From: Streptomyces spongiicola
GTDB taxonomy: Bacteria > Actinomycetota > Actinomycetes > Streptomycetales > Streptomycetaceae
Assembly (NCBI RefSeq): GCF_003122365.1
Contig: NZ_CP029254.1
Span: 3,801,001-3,865,000, forward strand
Length of the DNA: 64,000 nt
Direction of reading: 5' to 3'
The notes beneath the pieces were generated by a model. The model was not told where the DNA came from. It did not search any database and saw only the letters and a program-made list of their open reading frames with translations. Every line of letters starts with the position of its first letter. Position 1 is the stretch's first letter. Made by a program: the position numbers and the translations under genes. This document shows positions 26,407 through 34,248 of the stretch, in pieces.

Positions 26407-27353
26407 TCGTACACCTCCCGGTAGCGGCGCACCAGGCGGATGCTGATCAGGTTCATCACCAGGGTGATGGCGAAGAGCAGCAGGCCGACGGCGAAGATCG
26501 TCTGGTAGCCCGTGGAGCCGGTGGGCAGGTCGCCGATACCGGCGGCGGCGATGAACGCGGTCATCGTCTGCATGCCCTCGAGCGGGTTGAAGGTGAGGTT
26601 GGGGCGGCCGCCTGCCGCGATGGCCACGATCATCGTCTCCCCGATCGCTCGGGAGACGCCGAGGACGACGGCGGCGACGATGCCGGAGAGGGCCGCCGGG
26701 AACACGACCCTGGTGGAGACCTGCATGCGTGAGGAGCCCAGCGCGCAGGCTCCGTCGCGCAGCGAGCGGGGCACGGCGGCCATGGCGTCCTCGGCGAGCG
26801 AGGCGATGGTCGGAATGATCATGATGCCCATGACGAAGCCTGCCGAGAGGGCGTTGAACACCTCCGGCGGATCGCCGCCCGGCCAGTTCCGCTGGAGGAA
26901 CGGGGTGATGGCCCTCAGCGCGAAGAAGCCGTAGACCACGGTCGGGATGCCGGCGAGGACCTCCAGCACGGGCTTGAGGCTGCCGCGGACCCGGTGACCG
27001 GCGTACTCGCTGAGGTACACGGCCGCGCCGAGGCCGAGCGGGACGGCCACGAACAGGGCGATGACCGTGACCACCAGCGTGGCCGTCACCAGCGGCAGGA
27101 CGCCGAACCGCGGGGGTTCGAAAAGCGGGGACCAGTCGGTCCCGGTGATGAACCTCCCGAAGCCCACCTTGCCGAAGAACTCCACGACCGGCGGGATCAG
27201 AGCGACGACGATACCGATCGTGGTCAGTACCGAGACGAGTGCGGCCGCCACGAGCAGGACCCCGACCGCCCGCTCGGCCCAGCGCGACTGCGAGCGCTTC
27301 AGGAAGCCGGGGCTGCCGGGAGCGGCCCGGCGGCGCCGTGCCCGAGCCGTCAT
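26403..27353 (-). CDS. pstC: phosphate ABC transporter permease PstC
   Basis: A 316-residue permease with a basic N-terminus, six helices and the PstC loop AMAAVPRSLRDGACALGSSR and SRAIGETMIVAIAAGGR. The start codon overlaps the pstS stop by 4 bp (ATGA), which fits tight translational coupling. Confidence 0.96.
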   Translation of the reverse strand: MTARARRRRAAPGSPGFLKRSQSRWAERAVGVLLVAAALVSVLTTIGIVVALIPPVVEFFGKVGFGRFITGTDWSPLFEPPRFGVLPLVTATLVVTVIALFVAVPLGLGAAVYLSEYAGHRVRGSLKPVLEVLAGIPTVVYGFFALRAITPFLQRNWPGGDPPEVFNALSAGFVMGIMIIPTIASLAEDAMAAVPRSLRDGACALGSSRMQVSTRVVFPAALSGIVAAVVLGVSRAIGETMIVAIAAGGRPNLTFNPLEGMQTMTAFIAAAGIGDLPTGSTGYQTIFAVGLLLFAITLVMNLISIRLVRRYREVYE

Positions 27354-28333
27354 GGTGTGTGCTCCTCGCGCAGTCTCGTCAGATCCCGCCGCAGCTCCGC
27401 CTCCTGGCCCGGGCTGAGCGGGACGAACTGGGCGGCCCTGGCGATGTCCGCGCTGTTGTCGACGTAGGCCTCGACGAACGCCTCGACCTCCCTGCGGTCG
27501 AGGGCGGCGGCGCTGGGATAGATGAGGAGGGGGCGCGACAGGGGTTGGTAGGTGCCGTTCTGGACGGTGGTCCGGGTGGGCTCGACGCAGCCGTTCCCGC
27601 CGTCGATCTTCAGGACCTTCAGCTTGTCCTTGTTCTCCTCGTAGTACGACAGGCCGAAATAGCCCATGCCACCCTTGGAGCCGGAGACGCCCTGCACGGT
27701 GACGTTGTCGTCCTCGCTCGGGGAGTAGTCGGTCCGGGAGCGGCCTTCCCCGCCGTTGACGGCGTGGGTGAAGTAGTCGAAGGTGCCGGAGTCGGTGCCG
27801 GGGCCGAACAGCTCCAGTTCGACGTCGGGGAAGGCCGCGTCGACCTGGTTCCAGTTGCCGATCCGGGAGCCGGGCTCCCAGATCCGGTGCAACTGCCCGA
27901 CGGTGAGGCAGTCGGCGAAGTCGTTCTCCCCGCTCACCACGACGGACAGTCCGTCATTGGCGATCCGCAGCTCCTCGTATGCCACGCCCTTCTCCGCGCA
28001 GTGGGCCCGTTCCTCGGCGGTGATCCTCCGCGAGGCGTCGGCGATGTCGGTCTCGCCGTTGCAGAACTTCTCGAAGCCGCCTCCGGTGCCGGAGGTGCCG
28101 ACGGTGATCCGCACGCCGGGGTTGCGCTGCTGGAAGAGCTGGGCGGCCGCCGTGGAGAGCGGGGCCACCGTGCTGGAGCCGTCCACCCTGACCGTGCCGG
28201 AGAGCCCGTCGCCTCCGGAGCCGGCGTCGGCGCCGCCGCAGGCGCCCGCCGCCGCCACGACGGGCGCGGCCAGGAGGGCTGCGGCCAGGAGGGCGCGTGC
28301 CGCGGCCCGGCGCGGGGAACGGGGGGTGTCCAC
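27350..28333 (-). CDS. pstS: phosphate-binding lipoprotein PstS
   Basis: A 327-residue extracellular phosphate receptor. The N-terminus is basic (RSPRRAAAR), then hydrophobic, ending in a lipobox-like AAGAC with Cys about residue 31. The mature protein has VRVDGSSTVAPLS, GTSGTGGGFEKFCNGETDIA and GTDSGTFDYF, the phosphate-contact loops of PstS. GTG 28333 was chosen so that the signal starts normally; an upstream in-frame start exists at 28420 but would add 29 residues. It is the first gene of pstSCAB and probably under PhoP control. Confidence 0.94.
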   Translation of the reverse strand: MDTPRSPRRAAARALLAAALLAAPVVAAAGACGGADAGSGGDGLSGTVRVDGSSTVAPLSTAAAQLFQQRNPGVRITVGTSGTGGGFEKFCNGETDIADASRRITAEERAHCAEKGVAYEELRIANDGLSVVVSGENDFADCLTVGQLHRIWEPGSRIGNWNQVDAAFPDVELELFGPGTDSGTFDYFTHAVNGGEGRSRTDYSPSEDDNVTVQGVSGSKGGMGYFGLSYYEENKDKLKVLKIDGGNGCVEPTRTTVQNGTYQPLSRPLLIYPSAAALDRREVEAFVEAYVDNSADIARAAQFVPLSPGQEAELRRDLTRLREEHTP

Positions 28334-28440
28334 GTCAGCTCTCGATCCTCGTCTGCGCACGCGCCGGGCGTCCGTGCCGGAGCCCGTCCACTGGCCGCCA
28401 GAGGCGACAAAATACCCCATAACGCTACGAACTCAGGGGT
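28334..28440 (-). promoter_or_regulatory. pstS promoter region, possible PHO box
   Basis: Read on the minus strand, GTTCGTAGCGT is followed 11 nt on by TATGGGGTATT near 28432-28411. This is a weak match to the Streptomyces PhoP direct repeat (GTTCACC-like, 11-nt period). The AT-rich ATTTTGTC near 28405 could be part of a -10 region. The assignment is tentative. Beyond it, up to 28759, there is only GC-rich non-coding DNA. Confidence 0.3.
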
Positions 28441-28462
28441 TCATGCGCTGTCCGGCGAGGCA

Positions 28463-28499
28463 GCGGTGGATCGGCGAGGCGGCGGTGGATCGGCGAGGC
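28463..28499. repeat. 18-bp direct repeat (x2)
   Basis: GCGGTGGATCGGCGAGGC occurs at 28463-28480 and 28482-28499. A second, diverged pair (CCCTCCGTACGCGCGGG-like) lies near 28570 and 28638. The surrounding 426 bp contain no gene. Confidence 0.7.
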
Positions 28500-28759
28500 G
28501 CCGTGGAGCCCACCGGGCGCCGCGGCGCCGGCCGGTCCTCGCCGGGTAGGGCCCGGCGCCGCGGCACCCGGTGCCGCCCTCCGTACGCGCGGGGCCGTCG
28601 ACGCCAGGTAGCGTTCGTAGTCCGCCCGATGCTGCCGCCCTCCGTGCGCGCGGGACCGTCCGCACCGGCGGCGGGGTCCGGCGGCGGGGTCTCGCGGCTG
28701 GGCCCGGCGGTGGTGTCCGGGCGCCGCGGCGCCGGCAACCGGGCGGCCGCCGGTCCGCG

Positions 28760-29017
28760 CTAATCGACGGAGCGCATCATCTTCTCCATCGAGGTGATGG
28801 AGGCCCGGGCCACCGTCAGCTCCTCCAGGGTGCGCCGGTGCAGCTCGACGTTGTCCTCCAGCAGCTCGGCGTACCTGGCCGCGAGCCGCTTGTACCGGTC
28901 CTCGCGGGCCGCGAGCATCCTGGCCCGCCAGGTCGCCGCGACCTGCCAGACGGCGACCATCAGGAAGAGGAAGACGCCGCCGGCGCCGATCGTTCCGGCC
29001 CAGTCCGTGTGGTTCAC
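28760..29017 (-). CDS. small membrane protein with coiled coil
   Basis: An 85-residue protein with one membrane helix (residues about 9-29, GAGGVFLFLMVAVWQVAATW). A charged helical tail follows (REDRYKRLAARYAELLEDNV and on to MEKMM) that looks like a coiled coil in the cytoplasm. Function unknown. Its ATG overlaps the stop of the upstream regulator by 4 bp, so the pair is translationally coupled. It could act as a partner or sensor of that regulator. Confidence 0.82.
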   Translation of the reverse strand: MNHTDWAGTIGAGGVFLFLMVAVWQVAATWRARMLAAREDRYKRLAARYAELLEDNVELHRRTLEELTVARASITSMEKMMRSVD

Positions 29018-29370
29018 TTCGCCGTCTCCTTCATGGTCTGCTTCTCCTCCTGGGTGATCGTCGCGGCCGCGCGAGCGACCGCTTCCGGGGTGAGGCCGAT
29101 GGCGAACGGGGTGACCTCGAAGTACTTCACGGCCTTGCCGTCAGACGCCTGTTCGAGCGAGCCGGTGACGAGCCCGGCGGCCTCCAGCCGTTGCAGGTGC
29201 ATGTGCAGCAGGGGCCGTCCGATGCCCAGCTCCCGGGCGAGGCTGCTGACGTAGTCGCGGCCGCCCTCGGTGAGTGCCGCGACGATCCGCAGCCGGTGCG
29301 GGTTGCCGAGCGCCGCGAGAATCCGCAGTAGTTCATCCCCGTTCGGGTGCGGGGCCGTGCCTCCGGTCAT
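29014..29370 (-). CDS. ArsR-like winged-helix transcription regulator
   Basis: A 118-residue winged-helix repressor-type protein (ILAALGNPHRLRIVAALTEG, then YVSSLARELGIGRPLLHMHL, and wing LVTGSLEQASDGKAVKYFEV). No metal-binding Cys motif is visible, so the signal is unknown. A 6-6-6 inverted repeat sits 23 bp upstream and probably is its operator. It is coupled to the small membrane protein downstream. The start at ATG 29370 is the only one that keeps the N-terminal helix. Confidence 0.88.
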   Translation of the reverse strand: MTGGTAPHPNGDELLRILAALGNPHRLRIVAALTEGGRDYVSSLARELGIGRPLLHMHLQRLEAAGLVTGSLEQASDGKAVKYFEVTPFAIGLTPEAVARAAATITQEEKQTMKETAK

Positions 29371-29392
29371 CCCGTCCTCTTCACCGACTATC

Positions 29393-29410
29393 TGTCAGTC
29401 AAAGCTGACA
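29393..29410. promoter_or_regulatory. palindromic operator candidate
   Basis: TGTCAG (29393-29398), six bases, then CTGACA (29405-29410) form a perfect inverted repeat 23 bp before the ArsR-like start. On the minus strand a TTGACT lies within it and could be the -35 box. This suggests autoregulation. Confidence 0.55.
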
Positions 29411-29581
29411 CCCTCCGGGGAGCCTGTGAAGGAGATGCGGCACATCTCAGGGGCGAAGGGGGGGAGATCTCAGGGGAGCCTCGGGGTGGGGCGACGGGAA
29501 GGCCCCCGGAACCCGAGCGCCGCTCCGCCGGATTCCAGGGGCCTCTGGGGCACGGGACTCGCCCGGCCGAGCCTTCCCCGC

Positions 29582-30253
29582 TCAGGACTGGCCCGCCGTG
29601 CGGTCCAGCGGGGGGCGGTCGAGGTGGGGGAGCAGATGGCCCATGCGCTCCCGCTTGGCGCGCAGATAGACGATGTTCTCCTCGCGGGGCTGCGTCAGCA
29701 GCGGGACCTGCTCGCTCACCCTGATGCCGTGCCGTAGCAGCGCCTCCCGCTTGAGCGGGTTGTTCGACATCAGCCGTACCGACCTGACGCCGAGGTCGTG
29801 CAGCATGTCCGCGGCGACGCCGTAGTCGCGGGAGTCGACCGGCAGGCCGAGTGCGAGGTTCGCCTCGACGGTGTCCATGCCCTCCGCCTGGAGCTGCATC
29901 GCCTGGAGTTTGGCAAGCAGGCCGATACCGCGCCCCTCGTGGCCCCGGAGGTACACGAGAACGCCGCGACCCTCGCTGACGATCGCACGAAGCGCTGCCG
30001 ACAACTGGTCGCCGCACTCGCAATGGCGTGACCCGAAGGCGTCGCCGGTAAGGCACTCCGAATGCAGCCGGGCGAGTACGTCCTCTCCCGTGATGTCGCC
30101 GTATACCAGCGCGATCTGCTCGTCGCCGCGAATGCGATCCAGGTAGCCGATGGCGCGGAAAACACCATAAGTGGTGGACAGTTGGACAGTTGCCATGCGC
30201 TCGGTGTTCTTGGCGCGAGCGTCCATGCGGAGAGTGCCATCGCTGTCTGTCAT
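29582..30253 (-). CDS. GTP cyclohydrolase II with Met at the Tyr105 position (FAPy-type)
   Basis: A 223-residue GTP cyclohydrolase II. Zinc ligands Cys67, Cys78 and Cys80 are in ECLTGDAFGSRHCEC; YLRGHEGRGIGLLAK and NNPLKREAL complete the active site. In E. coli RibA the sequence KIRAYALQ carries Tyr105. Here it reads KLQAMQLQ, so Met119 replaces Tyr. In S. coelicolor SCO6655 the same change (Met120) makes the enzyme stop at the formylamino intermediate FAPy instead of removing the formyl group. It is therefore probably an ArfA/GCH III-type enzyme. It is divergent, 137 bp away, from a creatininase-family gene that could do the deformylation. Confidence 0.93.
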   Translation of the reverse strand: MTDSDGTLRMDARAKNTERMATVQLSTTYGVFRAIGYLDRIRGDEQIALVYGDITGEDVLARLHSECLTGDAFGSRHCECGDQLSAALRAIVSEGRGVLVYLRGHEGRGIGLLAKLQAMQLQAEGMDTVEANLALGLPVDSRDYGVAADMLHDLGVRSVRLMSNNPLKREALLRHGIRVSEQVPLLTQPREENIVYLRAKRERMGHLLPHLDRPPLDRTAGQS

Positions 30254-30390
30254 GGCCGGATCCTATCGGGTAGCCTCTGGCGGGAGTTGTCTTCGGTGTG
30301 GAGATCTCGGCTGACCGGCATTTGACGCCGGTTCGGATCGGCCGCATCTCATGGAACGCAGAAAATGCACGGAAGGAAAGGGGCGGGAAC

Positions 30391-31164
30391 ATGACCGACC
30401 CGCAGGAAAAGCCGCCGGAACCCGGCCCGTTGCCGTGGGACACGACCGCTGACGCGGGTGCGCGGCGGGCGGCCGTCGCGGTCCTGCCGATCGGCAGCTT
30501 CGAGCAGCACGGTCCGTATCTCCCGCTGGTCACCGACACGTTGATCGCGAGTGCGATCGCAAGGGAGGTCGCGGCCGCGTACCCGGTCCACCGGTTGCCG
30601 CCGCTGACCTTCTCCTGCTCGCACGAGCACTCCGCCTGGCCGGGGACCGTCAGCATTTCCGCCACGACGCTCTGTGCCGTGGTGCGGGACATTGCCGAAT
30701 CGCTCCGGCGGTCCGGCATCCGGAATCTCGTACTGGTCAACGGGCACGGCGGAAACTACGTGCTGCGCAACGTGGTTCAGGAATCCCTCGGCACCGGCAC
30801 CCGTATGGCGCTTTTCCCGGGTTCGGCCGACTGGGGTGCCGCACGCGAACGCGCCGGTGTGGAAACACCGTCGCACAGTGATATGCACGCGGGTGAAGTG
30901 GAGACGTCGATTCTTCTGCATGACCGTCCCGAACTCGTACACCCCGGTCATATGACCTCCGATTTCCTCGCCGACGAACGGGAGCATTTGCTCACCGTAG
31001 GTCTGCGTCCCTACACGGACACCGGTGTGGTCGGCCGGCCTTCCCTGGCGTCGGCCGAGAAGGGTAAGCAACTGCTCGCCTCGCTCGCCGGCTCCTTCGC
31101 AGCGTATTTCTCGCTGCTGGTGCCGGAACGTTCCGCCGAACCGGACGGGGAGGGGGCCCGGTGA
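30391..31164 (+). CDS. creatininase-family amidohydrolase, probable FAPy deformylase-like
   Basis: A 257-residue enzyme of the creatininase/creatinine amidohydrolase family. Metal ligands are visible: Glu38 and His40 in GSFEQHGPYLPLVTDT with Asp49, then SHEHSAWPGT, LVNGHGGN and the Glu of HAGEVETS. In archaea a member of this family (ArfB) removes formate from FAPy, the product expected from the cyclohydrolase next door. This assignment is by family and context. ATG 30391 follows GGAAAGGGGCGGG. The downstream reductase overlaps its stop by 4 bp. Confidence 0.9.
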   Translation: MTDPQEKPPEPGPLPWDTTADAGARRAAVAVLPIGSFEQHGPYLPLVTDTLIASAIAREVAAAYPVHRLPPLTFSCSHEHSAWPGTVSISATTLCAVVRDIAESLRRSGIRNLVLVNGHGGNYVLRNVVQESLGTGTRMALFPGSADWGAARERAGVETPSHSDMHAGEVETSILLHDRPELVHPGHMTSDFLADEREHLLTVGLRPYTDTGVVGRPSLASAEKGKQLLASLAGSFAAYFSLLVPERSAEPDGEGAR

Positions 31165-33242
31165 GCGGCCTTCACGACGACCGGCGGGCCGACGAGGTCG
31201 CCGCGGTCGACGCGCGGAGCGCCTGGGAGCGGCTGCTGGCCGTGCGGACACCGGCGCAGGCCGAGGCCGCCGGACTGCACCGCGACGGGCACGGGCGGTA
31301 CCGGTGGAGGGACGGCGCCTCCGCCGAGGCGGACCTCCTCGCCGAGCGCTATCTGCCGCTCTGCCTCGCCGGACCCCGCTTCACCTTCGCCCAACTCGGC
31401 CAGAGCCTCGACGGGTTCATCGCGACCCGCCAGGGCGACGCCGACTACGTCACCGGCCCCGAGGACCGCGAACACCTGCACCGGCTGCGGGCGCTCTCCG
31501 ACGCGGTGGTCGTCGGCGCCGGCACCGCCGCCGCCGACGACCCCCGGCTGACGGTCCGCGCCTGCCCCGGCCCGGACCCGGTGCGGGTCGTCCTCGACCC
31601 GCACGGCCGGGTCCCGCCGGGACGGCGGCTGTTCACCGACGGCGCGGCGCCCACCCTGTGGGTGGTCGGCGCCCGGCAGGCCCCCGAGGACGGTACGGCA
31701 GGCGCCGGTGTGGACGTGCTCGCCCTCCCCGACTCCGCCGCCTTCACCCCCCGCCGTCTGGTGCACGAACTCGCGCGCCGGGGACTGGGCCGGGTACTCG
31801 TCGAGGGCGGCGGAGTGACCGTGTCCCGCTTCCTGCACGAGCGCGCCCTGGACCGGCTGTACGTCACCGTGGCGCCGGTGCTGATCGGCGACGGGGTGCC
31901 GGGCCTCGCCTTCCCCGGCCCCGACGCGATGCGGGACGCCCTCAGGCCGCACGTGCGCCGCGCCTTCCTCGGCGAGGACACCCTCTACGAACTCGACCTG
32001 CGCGCGCCGAGGTCCGGCGAACCACTGGACGGCGAGTACGGCGGCACCGGGGAGGGCGGCGGCGAAGGCCAGTAGCCCGTAGGCCACGGCGGTGCTCAGC
32101 CCCTGGGCACTGCCCAGGCCCGCGGCTCCGAAGGCCCAGGCGGTGACGCCCTCCCTGGGCCCCCAGCCGCCCACGTTCAGCGGCAGCGCCATCGCGAGCA
32201 GCGCCAGCACCATCAGCGGCAGCAACTCGGCTGCGGCGGCCCCCGATCCGGCGGCCCGGGCGGCGAGGAGGAACATCCCGAGATGCCCCGCCAGCACCGC
32301 GACGGACGAGATCAGCACCCCGGGGCCGTGGCGCCGCCCGAGGTACGCCACCCGTACCTCGGCCAGGGTGCCGCGGACCGCACGGCCCCATCGCGAGGCC
32401 GCGGTCCCCCTGCGACGCCGCACGGCCACCACGGCCGCCACGGCCGCCACGAACACAGCCGCCGCGAGGACCGCGGTCGCGCCGGGAGCCGCGGCGGACT
32501 CGAGGAGAGCACCGCCGGCCCGGTCCAGCGGCCGGGACGGGTGTGCCACCAGCAGAACGGCGCCGACGGCCAGCAGGACCGCCTGCCCCGCCACCCGTTC
32601 GAGGACGACCGCACGCACTCCCCGGCCCACGGCCCCGGCGCTCCGCCCGTGCCGCACCGCCCGGTGCACGTCGCCGGCCACCCCACCGGGCAGCGCGGCG
32701 TTCAGGAACAGGGAGCGGTAGTAGTCGGCGACGGCCGGGCCGAGCGCGAGCCGGATGTCCAGCGCCCGCGCCACCAGGCACCATCGCCATGCGCTCAGCA
32801 CCGTGGTGAACAGGCCTATGCCGAGAGCGGCCAGCAGCGTGGGCGCGTCTATGCCGCGTATCCCGTCCACGAACGCGCCGGTGCCCTGCCACCACAGAGT
32901 CGCCGCGACCAGCGCCGCCCCGGCGAGCATGCCGAGGCGCCCCCGGACCGCCCTGACCGCGGGGTGTCCCGAGGCCGTGAGGCGGCGCCCGGTCGTGAGA
33001 CTGCGTTCGGTCGTGAGGCGGCGCACCTTTGTGAGACTGGGCTCGGTCGTGAGAGGCCGCTCGATCGCCGGGCGCCCGATCAACGGCAGCCCGGTCAGGC
33101 CTTGACCCGGGGTCGGCCGGCCATGTCCGGCGGGCGGGTGCGGCCCGGCCGCGGGGCCCTCTCCGGCCGCGGGGTGGCGCCCGGCCGCGGGGTGGCGCCC
33201 GGTCGTGAGGTGCCATCCGGCCATGGGATGCCATCCGGTCAT
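31011..33242 (-). CDS. flippase-like (LPG synthase TM region) membrane protein; 3' end uncertain
   Basis: A membrane protein of the lysylphosphatidylglycerol-synthase TM/flippase-like family, with 7-8 helices over about residues 102-400. Recognised parts are DYYRSLFLNAALPGGVAGDV, the long helices, and MALPLNVGGWGPREGVTAWA. The N-terminal 95 residues are Gly/His/Pro- then Thr/Arg-rich with LTTERSL-type repeats. The conserved part ends near 32020. The frame has no stop there and stays open, fully antisense to the reductase gene, until 31011. That 340-residue tail is not protein-like; a lost stop or a frameshift near 32000 is likely. Start ATG 33242 (after GGGCGGGA) is provisional. It is last in a minus-strand operon with the methyltransferase and GT4 gene. 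Confidence 0.6.
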   Translation of the reverse strand: MTGWHPMAGWHLTTGRHPAAGRHPAAGEGPAAGPHPPAGHGRPTPGQGLTGLPLIGRPAIERPLTTEPSLTKVRRLTTERSLTTGRRLTASGHPAVRAVRGRLGMLAGAALVAATLWWQGTGAFVDGIRGIDAPTLLAALGIGLFTTVLSAWRWCLVARALDIRLALGPAVADYYRSLFLNAALPGGVAGDVHRAVRHGRSAGAVGRGVRAVVLERVAGQAVLLAVGAVLLVAHPSRPLDRAGGALLESAAAPGATAVLAAAVFVAAVAAVVAVRRRRGTAASRWGRAVRGTLAEVRVAYLGRRHGPGVLISSVAVLAGHLGMFLLAARAAGSGAAAAELLPLMVLALLAMALPLNVGGWGPREGVTAWAFGAAGLGSAQGLSTAVAYGLLAFAAALPGAAVLAVQWFAGPRRAQVEFVEGVLAEEGAAHVRPEGVPHRVGAGEGEARHPVADQHRRHGDVQPVQGALVQEAGHGHSAALDEYPAQSPAREFVHQTAGGEGGGVGEGEHVHTGACRTVLGGLPGADHPQGGRRAVGEQPPSRRDPAVRVEDDPHRVRAGAGADRQPGVVGGGGAGADDHRVGERPQPVQVFAVLGAGDVVGVALAGRDEPVEALAELGEGEAGSGEAERQIALGEEVRLGGGAVPPPVPPVPVAVQSGGLGLRRCPHGQQPLPGAPRVDRGDLVGPPVVVKAAHRAPSPSGSAERSGTSSEKYAAKEPASEASSCLPFSADAREGRPTTPVSV
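31161..32075 (+). CDS. RibD C-terminal reductase-like protein (no deaminase domain)
   Basis: A 304-residue protein. Residues about 70-285 are the RibD_C/dihydrofolate-reductase-like fold with LGQSLDGFIATR, VVVGAGTAAADDPRLTVR and VLVEGGGVTVSRFLHE. The Zn-deaminase domain of bacterial RibD (HAE ... PCxxxxxxC) is absent. This is the layout of fungal RIB7 and archaeal ArfC, which reduce the ribosyl side chain to ribityl before deamination. GTG 31161 overlaps the creatininase-family stop. The last 20 residues are Gly/Glu-rich and lie antisense to the flippase-like gene. Confidence 0.9.
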   Translation: MSGLHDDRRADEVAAVDARSAWERLLAVRTPAQAEAAGLHRDGHGRYRWRDGASAEADLLAERYLPLCLAGPRFTFAQLGQSLDGFIATRQGDADYVTGPEDREHLHRLRALSDAVVVGAGTAAADDPRLTVRACPGPDPVRVVLDPHGRVPPGRRLFTDGAAPTLWVVGARQAPEDGTAGAGVDVLALPDSAAFTPRRLVHELARRGLGRVLVEGGGVTVSRFLHERALDRLYVTVAPVLIGDGVPGLAFPGPDAMRDALRPHVRRAFLGEDTLYELDLRAPRSGEPLDGEYGGTGEGGGEGQ

Positions 33243-33300
33243 GGGGTCCCGCCCTGCGCCGGTTCTCGTCCCATCGCCGGGTGTGCCGGGTGCCGCCCGG

Positions 33301-34248
33301 TCACGGGGTGCCGCCGGCGCCCCGGGGCAGCGCCAGCACATCGCTGTGATGCACCACCACTCGCAACTCCCCCGCCTCGCAGGCCTCCAGCCGGCGCCGC
33401 AGATAGGCGCCGGACCGGGTGGCGAGGTCCGGCCGCTGCTCGCGCGCCGCGCCGACCCAGCCCCGGAGCCACTCCGCCGTCAGCCGCCGCGACAACCGCC
33501 CGTCCGGTGCGACGCCGTCACCGCCCGCGGCTCCCGGGCCCTCGGCGCACCCGGCGGACTTCCCCGCCCAGGCGCCGAGCCGCCACGGGCTGGTCTGCAC
33601 CCGCACGGTCATGCCCCGGCGGGCGAAGGCGACCGAGGCCGCGGCGACCGCGTCCGGCCCGAGCAGCCGGCGGCCGTGCTCCTCGCGGCGCTGGTGCGCG
33701 TTGAAGGCGTCGGTGATCTCGTCGTCCATCGGGTCCGCCGGGGCGAGGTCCACCCGCCCCACGACCGACAGGGCCAGCAGTGCCGGGCAGCCGGCTCCGG
33801 CGCAGGCGGCGACCAGCCCGTCCAGCTCCTCCCGCGTGAGCAGGTCCAGCAGCGCGGACGCCGTGACCAGCGAGGTTCCCATGAGCCGTTCCGCCGTCAG
33901 CCGGGCGACGTCTCCGCGCTCCGTCGCGACCGTGACCGGGCTGCCGTCCGCTGCCGTACGGGGCAGCCGGGCGGCGGCCAGTTCGAGCAGGCGGGGGTCG
34001 TGGTCGTGCAGGATCCAGTGCTGGCGGCCGCCCAGCCGGGGCGCCAGCCAGCGTCCCATCGAACCGGTGCCGCAGCCGAGGTCCCGGATCACCAGCGGGG
34101 CGGCCCGACCATGCCGTTCCGCGGTGGCCGCGCCGGGCAGATGGAGCCGCAGCGGCTCCAGGAGTTCGGGTGCGCGGGCCGCCGCGTCGGCGGCCTCCCG
34201 CAGCGCCAGCCACTCCGGCGCGAAACGCGTGACATCGGTCGTACTCAC
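33301..34248 (-). CDS. class I SAM-dependent methyltransferase
   Basis: A 315-residue methyltransferase. The SAM-binding motif is IRDLGCGTGSMGRWL (about residues 53-67), followed by WILHDHDPRLLELAAARL and, as motif IV region, VTASALLDLLTREELDGLV. The C-terminal part has no special mark. Substrate unknown. GTG 34248 overlaps the stop of the GT4 gene (GTGA), so it is translated with it. Context suggests it acts on the product of this cluster. Confidence 0.88.
   Translation of the reverse strand: MSTTDVTRFAPEWLALREAADAAARAPELLEPLRLHLPGAATAERHGRAAPLVIRDLGCGTGSMGRWLAPRLGGRQHWILHDHDPRLLELAAARLPRTAADGSPVTVATERGDVARLTAERLMGTSLVTASALLDLLTREELDGLVAACAGAGCPALLALSVVGRVDLAPADPMDDEITDAFNAHQRREEHGRRLLGPDAVAAASVAFARRGMTVRVQTSPWRLGAWAGKSAGCAEGPGAAGGDGVAPDGRLSRRLTAEWLRGWVGAAREQRPDLATRSGAYLRRRLEACEAGELRVVVHHSDVLALPRGAGGTP

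Noticed and set aside
29582..30253. Normal riboflavin-pathway RibA
   Set aside because: The Tyr105-equivalent is Met, no other rib genes are adjacent, and the gene pairs with a creatininase-family enzyme.
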